The notes under the pieces were generated by a model. That model was not told the origin of the DNA. It worked only from the letters and a program-made list of their open reading frames with translations, and ran no database searches. Source: Lachnospiraceae bacterium (lineage in GTDB: Bacteria; Bacillota; Clostridia; Lachnospirales; Lachnospiraceae). From it: a stretch of 39,839 bases of DNA. Within the stretch, counting starts at the first letter, position 1; each line of letters begins with the position of its first letter. Below, piece by piece: positions 33,736 through 39,839 of this stretch. Location: assembly GCA_900763175.1 (NCBI GenBank), contig CAAFJI010000071.1, positions 1 to 39,839 on the forward strand, in the 5' to 3' direction. The position numbers and the translations under genes are program-made.

Positions 33736-34980
33736 ACAAGCTGCTTCTTTTTTCTTTTTGAGAACTGCAAAGGTAAGAATGCAGGTGAACAAAATAAACA
33801 AAATGGAGCAGGAAAGTACATAGTTCAGTGCCGCACCCATGATTCCCCACTGCTTTACCATAGCCTGCGCAGCCAGAATGGTGATAACAGCTGTGATAGA
33901 GTAAACCGGCAACAGGCATTTTCCCCAGCGGATGGCAATGAGGATGTTGTAAAGCATATAAACTTCAGAACTGATTCCTCCGCCGATAAGAAGCACAACA
34001 AACTGCAGCTTATACGGGGAAAGATCCACGCCATAAATGAGCTCCAGCAAAGTACGTCCGATCAGATGTCCTCCGGCAACAACTGCAGTGCAGCATACCA
34101 GGATAATGGCAATGATACGAAGCACATACAAGGTAAATTTCTTCACATTGTTTTCCCACCATAATCCGGCAATGGTGGTGATGGTTGGTTTAAACACAAA
34201 CTCGCACATCAATGAAATAACGAAGGATGGCATAAACAGAATGCTGTAGTAGGTCTGATATTCGTCTGCCATCACACTGGCCATGGCGTATTTTGGAATG
34301 TTGTAAAGGAGCAGGGAAAGGAAGGTTCCCACAAACATTGGGGTACAGGTTTTCAAAAGCTCCATTACATGGGAAAACTGGAATTTGCGGTTGTCCTCTG
34401 CATGGCCGGCATATTTCCTGGAAGCCCAGGAGTTAATGACAAGGCAGAGAACCAGGGAGGTGACAGGGGTTGCCACACAGGTAAGATACAAACTCTTCGT
34501 AACAATAAGGATGACGGTGAAAAATACTGCGGAATATAAATTACGGGCGGCAAGCATTTTCCCCATCTGCTCTACATGGTACTTCTGCTGGAGATTTCCG
34601 TGAAAAACATCCTCTACTGCATCGATCATCTTCATCATGATAACAAAAGTACTGATGATGATGTACTCGCCCTTGAAACTGAAAGAGCTGTAAATAATGC
34701 CGAAAAGCATCATCAGTGCGCAGGTGATGATTCTGGAAACCTTGTATTCTGAGAAAATATATTTCTGCTCCAGGTCAGTGGCCTGGTAGGTACGGACTCC
34801 ATAGCGGCCTACCTGGAGAAGAAGCTGGGCGGTGGCATAGCTGAGGGAGAAAAAACCGGCAAGCTGTGCACCGCAGACTCGTGTTACGACAAGGAGATAC
34901 AGAAAGGAAGAGCCAGAATAACAGGTGCTTCCGATCATGTTCCATAAAAATGCCTTTTTTACATTTTTTTCTTTATTCAT
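33733..34980 (-). CDS. Oligosaccharide flippase family membrane protein
   Basis: A 415-residue membrane protein with about 12 segments, of the MOP/Wzx-type polysaccharide flippase superfamily; it would move lipid-linked glycan units across the membrane. Typical features are the N-terminal KAFLWNMIGSTCYSGSSFL, repeated hydrophobic helices and a basic cytoplasmic C-terminus (KKKKEAAC). Its ATG overlaps the stop of the upstream pyruvyltransferase gene by 4 nt (ATGA), so they are made together. The stop codon is supplied by element C. Confidence 0.85.
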   Translation of the reverse strand: MNKEKNVKKAFLWNMIGSTCYSGSSFLYLLVVTRVCGAQLAGFFSLSYATAQLLLQVGRYGVRTYQATDLEQKYIFSEYKVSRIITCALMMLFGIIYSSFSFKGEYIIISTFVIMMKMIDAVEDVFHGNLQQKYHVEQMGKMLAARNLYSAVFFTVILIVTKSLYLTCVATPVTSLVLCLVINSWASRKYAGHAEDNRKFQFSHVMELLKTCTPMFVGTFLSLLLYNIPKYAMASVMADEYQTYYSILFMPSFVISLMCEFVFKPTITTIAGLWWENNVKKFTLYVLRIIAIILVCCTAVVAGGHLIGRTLLELIYGVDLSPYKLQFVVLLIGGGISSEVYMLYNILIAIRWGKCLLPVYSITAVITILAAQAMVKQWGIMGAALNYVLSCSILFILFTCILTFAVLKKKKEAAC

Positions 34981-36065
34981 TTCGTGCCCTCCACCATCTG
35001 GCGTAACTGGTTAAGGGAATGTTCTCTGAATTCTGCCAGCTTCTCATTGGCATAGGTGAAATCTATCTCCTGGATAAGCGCCTCATCGGAAACATCGTTC
35101 ATAGTCCGGTGGGAAAGGTTTACCATGGATAAAAGCTGCTGTACACGGCGGTTCATATGATGGCCGTCAACCTTTGCGAAGAATTTGCGGTTAAACAGCA
35201 GGGAGTATACGATTCCATGGAAAGAGTCGGAAATTACATATTCTGCATTTTTAAACAGGCCCATCCACTCAGCTGGTCCGATTGCAATTTTGCATCGGCA
35301 TTTTAAAAGGCCAACCAGAGGGAAGGGAATGTACACAATGGGAAGTCTGGTCTTTTTGTGCAGACGTCTGGCAAATTCTACGATTTCTCTGTTAATTCCA
35401 AGCTGATAAACTAAAATATATTTTTTCTTATAATGAGGCTCTACAAGAAGCTTGTCCCACTCATCAGCTGTAAGCAGCAAGGTTGGGTCACAGACAACTT
35501 CCGGCCTTTTTTCAGTAAGCTTTTCTACAATATCAGCGCCGTAATCCTCACGAACCAGAATTTCATCAAAATCAGAGAGAAGCTTCTGATAGTCTGCCTG
35601 GTAATCGGCAGGAGGAAGATTTTCCCCGATACTTGCGGCGTAGCTGCATTTTTTCTTTCCCTCTTTTACAAAGTCAAGGAAATAGGTCTGGTCAAAATTG
35701 GTCAGCTTGTAGTCCCAGACCTGATCGCTTCCGGCAATGTAGATGTCGTATTTGTCTGCCACAGGCTGCATATTTCCCTGGGAAACCGGTTCGCTATAGC
35801 GCATAAGTTTGCGGAATCTGTTGCAGCGAAAACGGCGGGGAAGGTAGCAGATATGGCCGATAACGCCGTATATATAATTAAACAGACCTTTCTTTTTCAG
35901 ATTTACAAGACGAAATGGGTTGCTGATGTAATCGCATCGGTAATCGATGATCTCTGGATATGTACCAAGCTCACGAAGCCGTTTCTGAAGGGCATAGCTT
36001 TGCAGGATGGCACCATAATTGTCATAATTGTGAAAGGTGATCACACCTACTCTTTTTTTCTCCAT
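34977..36065 (-). CDS. Polysaccharide pyruvyl transferase family protein
   Basis: A 362-residue soluble enzyme of the PS_pyruv_trans family (CsaB/WcaK style), which adds pyruvate ketals to sugars of surface polysaccharides. It opens KKRVGVITFHNYDNYGAILQ (family start), with IAGSDQVWDY, SYAASIGE, VVCDPTLLL and the late SDSFHGIVYSLLFNRKF block, all usual in the family. The start is ATG (36063-36065) 5 nt after AGGAGG (36071-36076); further in-frame codons to 36128 lack a ribosome site. It is the first gene of the minus-strand operon; the flippase is second. Confidence 0.88.
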   Translation of the reverse strand: MEKKRVGVITFHNYDNYGAILQSYALQKRLRELGTYPEIIDYRCDYISNPFRLVNLKKKGLFNYIYGVIGHICYLPRRFRCNRFRKLMRYSEPVSQGNMQPVADKYDIYIAGSDQVWDYKLTNFDQTYFLDFVKEGKKKCSYAASIGENLPPADYQADYQKLLSDFDEILVREDYGADIVEKLTEKRPEVVCDPTLLLTADEWDKLLVEPHYKKKYILVYQLGINREIVEFARRLHKKTRLPIVYIPFPLVGLLKCRCKIAIGPAEWMGLFKNAEYVISDSFHGIVYSLLFNRKFFAKVDGHHMNRRVQQLLSMVNLSHRTMNDVSDEALIQEIDFTYANEKLAEFREHSLNQLRQMVEGTK

Positions 36066-36148
36066 AAATTCCTCCTGTGTGGAAATTTGCTCAAAAATAA
36101 AATCCTTCCGTGAAAGGCAGGATGTCAATAGTCAGTCAACTTCATTTT

Positions 36149-36177
36149 ATCATATAGAAGAAAAAAGTAAATAACAA
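36149..36177 (-). promoter_or_regulatory. Promoter of the pyruvyltransferase/flippase operon
   Basis: On the minus strand TTGTTA (36172-36177), 17 bp, TATGAT (36149-36154). It is divergent from the glycosyltransferase promoter, the -35 boxes being about 25 bp apart. Confidence 0.6.
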
Positions 36178-36201
36178 TTCCTGGAACAGGGCGCTTTTTT
36201 G

Positions 36202-36230
36202 TTGGCGAAGACTGCGGAATATGCTATAAT
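36202..36230 (+). promoter_or_regulatory. Promoter of the glycosyltransferase gene
   Basis: TTGGCG (36202-36207), 17 bp, TATAAT (36225-36230), preceded by TGC (extended -10). The 95-nt leader contains GAGCC/GGCTC (36286-36305) and CCAG/CTGG hairpins. Confidence 0.75.
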
Positions 36231-36325
36231 GGGGTCACTAAATACGAAATACCAGAGATTAAACTGGTGACAAGATACAGATCAGAGCCATTCGCAAACG
36301 GCTCAGGGATACGGAGGAGATTTTA

Positions 36326-37294
36326 ATGGCAGATAAAATAGCAGTTTTAATCCCCTGTTACAATGAGAGCAAGTCGATTGCCAAAGTAATCGGGGATATG
36401 AAAAGAGAACTGCCGGAAGCTACAATTTATGTTTATGACAATAATTCGTCAGATGGCACAGATGAGATTGCCCGTAAGGCAGGGGCTATAGTCAGATACG
36501 AGCATCAGCAGGGAAAAGGGAATGTAATCCGCAGTATGTTCCGTGATATTGATGCCCAGTGCTATCTTATGGTGGATGGGGATGATACCTATCCGGCTGA
36601 GTATGCGAGAGAAATGTGTGAGAAGGTTTTGAAGGATGGCACAGATATGGTAGTTGGCGACAGACTCTCCTCTACATATTTTACAGAGAATAAGAGACCG
36701 TTCCATAATTTCGGAAACAGTGTGGTGAGAGGCAGTATTAACTGGCTGTTTCACAGCAATATCAAGGATATTATGACAGGCTATCGTGCGATGAGCTATC
36801 AGTTTGTGAAAACCTATCCGGTACTGTCGCAGAATTTTGAGATTGAGACAGAGATGACCATTCACGCAATCGACAAGAATATGCAGGTGGACAATGTGGT
36901 GGTAGATTACCGTGATCGCCAGGAAGGCAGTGAATCCAAGCTGAATACCTACACAGACGGATTTAAGGTGATCAAGACCATTCTGAGAATGTTCCGTGAT
37001 TACAAGCCGCTAAGCTTCTTTTCCACAATAGCGGCAGTACTTGCAATTATAGCCATTGCGTTTTTCATTCCGATTTTTACAAAGTATCTCACGTTAGGCG
37101 TTGTGAAGAAGGTTCCATCCCTGATCGTGATCTGCATTGTATTTCTCACTTCTATCATTTGTATGTTCTCAGGAATTATCCTGACTACACTGGTACAGCA
37201 GCATAAACAGGACTTCGAGTTCAAGCTGCAGATGGTAAATTGTGAGTATAGGAGACTGTTTCCGGAGGAAAAGTCTGGGGAAAATATAGGATAA
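36326..37294 (+). CDS. Glycosyltransferase family 2, membrane-anchored
   Basis: A 322-residue GT-A fold glycosyltransferase of the dolichol-phosphate-mannose-synthase-like type. The N-terminal domain has IAVLIPCYNESKSIAKVI, VYDNNSSDGTDEIA and the metal-binding MVDGDDTYP (about 83-91); HQQGKGN and the EIETEM acceptor-site block follow. Two C-terminal membrane segments (about 230-255 and 270-295) anchor it. It probably loads a sugar onto undecaprenyl phosphate for glycan decoration. GGAGGAG precedes the ATG. A terminator follows, so it is a single-gene unit divergent from the pyruvyltransferase/flippase pair. Confidence 0.9.
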   Translation: MADKIAVLIPCYNESKSIAKVIGDMKRELPEATIYVYDNNSSDGTDEIARKAGAIVRYEHQQGKGNVIRSMFRDIDAQCYLMVDGDDTYPAEYAREMCEKVLKDGTDMVVGDRLSSTYFTENKRPFHNFGNSVVRGSINWLFHSNIKDIMTGYRAMSYQFVKTYPVLSQNFEIETEMTIHAIDKNMQVDNVVVDYRDRQEGSESKLNTYTDGFKVIKTILRMFRDYKPLSFFSTIAAVLAIIAIAFFIPIFTKYLTLGVVKKVPSLIVICIVFLTSIICMFSGIILTTLVQQHKQDFEFKLQMVNCEYRRLFPEEKSGENIG

Positions 37295-37306
37295 GAAACT
37301 GGTAAG

Positions 37307-37347
37307 TCCCTGCATGGTCAGATCGTTGACAATGCAGGGATGTTTTT
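37307..37347 (+). terminator. Intrinsic terminator after the glycosyltransferase
   Basis: TCCCTGCAT/ATGCAGGGA (37307-37315 with 37332-37340) plus inner GTCA/TGAC, followed by TGTTTTTCTT. Confidence 0.88.
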
Positions 37348-37389
37348 CTTTGTGCAGCGGTTCTTACGGGAAAATATAAATCATATATC

Positions 37390-37418
37390 TTGACAAGGAC
37401 TATTGATTTCGCTATAAT
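37390..37418 (+). promoter_or_regulatory. Consensus promoter of greA-lysS
   Basis: TTGACA (37390-37395), 17 bp, TATAAT (37413-37418): both boxes are perfect, so strong constitutive expression is expected. Confidence 0.92.
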
Positions 37419-37475
37419 GGTGAAACTGTGAATACCCTAGTGAATTTGTACCCTTTTGTAAAGTAGAAAGTCTGT

Positions 37476-37498
37476 TAGAGTGTTTTCCAAACACGCTC
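37476..37498. repeat. Mini-hairpin D (terminal-repeat remnant)
   Basis: TAGAGTGTTTTCCAAACACGC plus CTC: the left tip (missing CG) directly joined to the right tip of the palindromic element family, forming a 21-bp hairpin in the greA leader. Confidence 0.6.
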
Positions 37499-37636
37499 TG
37501 GTGCAGGCTGATTTTTATGGAAGGAATTTCTGGGAAAAGCAGCGCAGGTGCTGTCGCAAATGAGAAGAACAGTAATATATAAATAAGTGTATAATTGGGG
37601 CGAGGGACGCCGCAGAACGAAAGGGAGTAAGGCAAA

Positions 37637-38119
37637 ATGGAAGAAAAAAAGAACTTACTTACTTATGCAGGACTTAAAAAACTGGAAGAAGAACTGCATG
37701 ATTTAAAAGTAGTAAAAAGAAAAGAAGTAGCAGAGAAGATCAAAGAGGCAAGAGAGCAGGGTGACCTGTCTGAGAATGCTGAGTACGATGCAGCGAAAGA
37801 TGAGCAGAGAGATATCGAAGCACGTATTGAAGAAATCGAGAAAATTTTGAAGAATGCCGAAGTTGTAGTTGAGGACGAAGTAGATCTTGACAAGATCAAC
37901 ATAGGTTGCAAAGTAAAAGTACACGACTATGAATTTGAAGAAGATATAGAACTGAAGCTGGTTGGCTCCACAGAGGCAAACAGTCTGGAAGGCAAGATTT
38001 CCAACGAATCTCCTGTAGGAAAAGCTCTTATGGGCGCACATACAGGTGATGTTGTAGAGGTAGAGCTGCCGTCCGGTATCATGAAGTACAAGGTGCTGGA
38101 AATCCAGCGTAACATTTAA
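37637..38119 (+). CDS. greA: Transcription elongation factor GreA
   Basis: A 160-residue factor that rescues backtracked RNA polymerase by stimulating transcript cleavage. The N-terminal coiled coil has the usual GLKKLEEELHDLK and the tip REQGDLSENAEYDAAKDEQ with its acidic D/E pair; the C-terminal FKBP-like domain ends SPVGKALMGAHTGDVVEVE. Normal length. It is followed at 13 nt by lysS, a common Firmicute pair. Confidence 0.97.
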   Translation: MEEKKNLLTYAGLKKLEEELHDLKVVKRKEVAEKIKEAREQGDLSENAEYDAAKDEQRDIEARIEEIEKILKNAEVVVEDEVDLDKINIGCKVKVHDYEFEEDIELKLVGSTEANSLEGKISNESPVGKALMGAHTGDVVEVELPSGIMKYKVLEIQRNI

Positions 38120-38132
38120 GGGAGGAACAAAA

Positions 38133-39728
38133 GTGGCAGAGCAGAAGAATCAGGATCTGAATCAGCTTCTGAAAATCCGCCGTGACAAACTGGCAGAACT
38201 TCAGGCGAATGGCAAGGATCCATTTCAGATAACAAAATTTAATCAGACCCATCATTCACTGGAAGTAAAGAGCCTTTATGAGGCGCATGAAGCAGAGCTT
38301 CTTGCTGGCCGTAAAGAGCCGGAAGTAGCAGGCCTTGATGAAGAGCAGGCGAAGGAAGTTTTGAAGAAAGACTATGAAGAGAGAAGAAGCATCATGGATG
38401 CCAGCCCGATTCATGTAACAATCGCAGGACGTATGATGTTCAAGAGAGTTATGGGGAAAGCTTCTTTCTGTAATATCCAGGATTTACAGGGAAATATCCA
38501 GGTATATGTGGCAAGAGATGCCATTGGAGCTGACTCTTATGCAGAATTTAAGAAATCCGATATTGGCGATATTTACGGCCTTACCGGTTTTGCTTTCAGA
38601 ACAAGAACCGGTGAGATTTCCATCCATGCAGAGAGCATGACGCTTCTTTCCAAGAGCTTACAGATCCTTCCGGAGAAGTTCCACGGACTGACAGATACAG
38701 ATACACGTTATCGCCAGAGATATGTAGACCTGATCATGAATCAGGAGAGCAAGAACGTATTTATCAAACGTTCCAAGATCATCAAAGAGATCCGTAACTT
38801 CCTTGCTGGCCGTGACTTCATGGAAGTGGAGACTCCAATGCTGGTTTCCAATGCCGGTGGTGCAGCTGCAAGACCGTTTGAGACTCACTACAATGCTTTG
38901 AACGAAGATGTTAAGCTTCGTATTTCACTGGAACTCTATCTGAAACGACTGATCGTTGGTGGACTTGAGAGAGTTTACGAAATTGGCCGTGTATTCCGTA
39001 ATGAGGGTGTTGATACCCGCCACAATCCGGAGTTTACCCTGATGGAGCTTTATCAGGCATATACAGATTATGAAGGAATGATGGAACTGACAGAGTCCAT
39101 GTTCCGTTATCTGGCTGAGAAGGTATGTGGCTCTGCTAAGATTTCCTATAATGGAATCGAGATCGATCTTGGAAAACCGTTTGCCCGTCTGACAATGAAC
39201 GATGCGATTAAGAAATATGCAGGAATTGATTTTGACGAGGTAGCAGATGATGAAGCTGCAAAGAAGCTTGCTGCTGAGCATCATATCGAATATGAGGAGC
39301 GTCATAAGAAAGGTGATATTATCAATCTTTTCTTTGAAGAATACTGTGAGAAGGAACTGATCCAACCAACCTTTATCATGGATCACCCAATTGAGATCTC
39401 TCCTCTGACAAAGAAGAAGCCTTCTGACCCAAGTAAGGTAGAGCGTTTCGAGCTTTTCATCAATACCTGGGAAATGTGTAATGCTTACTCTGAGCTGAAC
39501 GACCCGATCGATCAGAGAGAGCGCTTCAAAGCACAGGATGCTCTTGCTGATGCTGGTGATGAGGAAGCGAACCATACAGATGAGGACTTCCTGAATGCAC
39601 TGGAGATCGGTATGCCGCCGACAGGAGGTATCGGATACGGAATCGACCGTCTGGTTATGCTGCTTACAGACAGCCAGGCTATCCGTGACGTACTTCTGTT
39701 CCCGACAATGAAGTCTATTGATAAGTAG
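38133..39728 (+). CDS. lysS: Lysyl-tRNA synthetase, class II
   Basis: A 531-residue enzyme that charges tRNA-Lys. The N-terminal OB fold for the anticodon (TIAGRMMFKRVMGKASF to GFAFRTRTGEISIHAE) is followed by class II motif 1 (RYRQRYVDLIMN, FLAGRDFMEVETPML), motif 2 (YEIGRVFRNEGVDTRHNPEF) and motif 3 (GIGYGIDRLVMLL). It starts at GTG 38133, 6 nt after GGGAGGA. It is complete, slightly longer than the E. coli enzyme. Confidence 0.97.
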   Translation: MAEQKNQDLNQLLKIRRDKLAELQANGKDPFQITKFNQTHHSLEVKSLYEAHEAELLAGRKEPEVAGLDEEQAKEVLKKDYEERRSIMDASPIHVTIAGRMMFKRVMGKASFCNIQDLQGNIQVYVARDAIGADSYAEFKKSDIGDIYGLTGFAFRTRTGEISIHAESMTLLSKSLQILPEKFHGLTDTDTRYRQRYVDLIMNQESKNVFIKRSKIIKEIRNFLAGRDFMEVETPMLVSNAGGAAARPFETHYNALNEDVKLRISLELYLKRLIVGGLERVYEIGRVFRNEGVDTRHNPEFTLMELYQAYTDYEGMMELTESMFRYLAEKVCGSAKISYNGIEIDLGKPFARLTMNDAIKKYAGIDFDEVADDEAAKKLAAEHHIEYEERHKKGDIINLFFEEYCEKELIQPTFIMDHPIEISPLTKKKPSDPSKVERFELFINTWEMCNAYSELNDPIDQRERFKAQDALADAGDEEANHTDEDFLNALEIGMPPTGGIGYGIDRLVMLLTDSQAIRDVLLFPTMKSIDK

Positions 39729-39779
39729 GAATGCAGGAAAATCAAGGGTTTCAGAGCTTGGATGTACTAAAATATATAG

Positions 39780-39817
39780 TTGGTCAAGGGGTTTTGACCA
39801 AGATTTGACCAATTTTT
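39780..39817 (+). promoter_or_regulatory. Repeated TTGACCAA words after lysS
   Basis: TTGGTCAA (39780-39787) faces two copies of its complement, TTGACCAA at 39794-39801 and 39805-39812, 11 bp apart; the second is followed by TTTTT. Pairing with the first gives a tight hairpin, with the second a terminator-like one. It may be the lysS terminator or a site for a gene beyond the window. Confidence 0.5.
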
Positions 39818-39839
39818 GGCATAGTCAAAAAAAGATTAG

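Larger units (their letters stand above)
37348..37636. other. greA leader region
   Basis: It holds the promoter at 37390-37418, then an approximately 215-nt leader with mini-hairpin D (37478-37498). A further TATAAT (37590-37595) has no good -35. No gene or recognisable riboswitch was seen. Confidence 0.6.

Noticed and set aside
37419..37636. Possible lysine riboswitch or T-box before greA-lysS
   Set aside because: The leader lacks T-box specifier/antiterminator and lysine-aptamer features; only a mini-hairpin is seen.
38925..39812. Long minus-strand frame opposite lysS
   Set aside because: Antisense shadow of a conserved gene.

Overview
The window reads as a chromosomal segment of a low-to-mid GC, monoderm, anaerobic Firmicute. 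The best fit is Lachnospiraceae, of a Blautia/Ruminococcus-like type. This rests on protein style (DnaE starting AFTHLHVHTEYS, an ATP-type PfkA with an IDLD motif, short Cys-x2-Cys repeat plus lysine-rich Ig-like tails on a secreted giant protein), AGGAGG-type ribosome binding sites, and consensus sigma-A promoters. The genus is an inference. Almost all genes are ordinary core or nutrient-uptake genes. No rRNA, tRNA, phage, integrase, CRISPR or complete insertion sequence was seen.

Layout. (1) 34-5893: a sugar-type ABC importer (binding protein, double ATPase, permease), a LacI-type regulator with its own promoter and a palindrome over the -10, and a metallo-beta-lactamase-fold hydrolase ending at a very strong terminator. 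Just beyond lies a 5'-truncated alpha-L-rhamnosidase remnant (6004-6561). (2) 6655-7920: glycerate kinase. (3) 8061-10637: a polar amino acid ABC importer. (4) 10763-12034: a D,D-carboxypeptidase with wall-binding repeats. (5) 12390-16763: a CvfB-like S1 RNA-binding protein, then the DNA polymerase III alpha subunit DnaE. (6) 17089-22464: phosphofructokinase, Trk/Ktr potassium channel and its NAD-binding regulator, a SpoU-type RNA methyltransferase, and an NfeD/SPFH pair. (7) 22682-27217: ornithine carbamoyltransferase, a biotin ligase without a DNA-binding domain, a small unknown protein, a Dus tRNA-dihydrouridine synthase and an M20 peptidase. (8) 27513-33419: a single-gene unit for a 1968-residue secreted, modular, strongly acidic protein with a basic tail. 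(9) 33733-37294: a minus-strand pyruvyltransferase/flippase pair divergent from a family 2 glycosyltransferase, a small surface-glycan locus. (10) 37637-39728: greA and lysS.

The least ordinary content is between the genes. At least eight sites carry related palindromic elements ending in GAGCGTG...CACGCTC: two long copies of about 160 bp, several internally deleted derivatives and two mini-hairpins. They lie in leaders, gaps and, twice, exactly on stop codons. A second small repeat, three consecutive hairpins in about 50 nt, occurs twice in 3' regions, with its base changes confined to loops or to extension of a stem. With the giant surface protein and the direct repeats over its promoter, these are the parts most worth a second look. 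No clearly new multi-gene system is evident.
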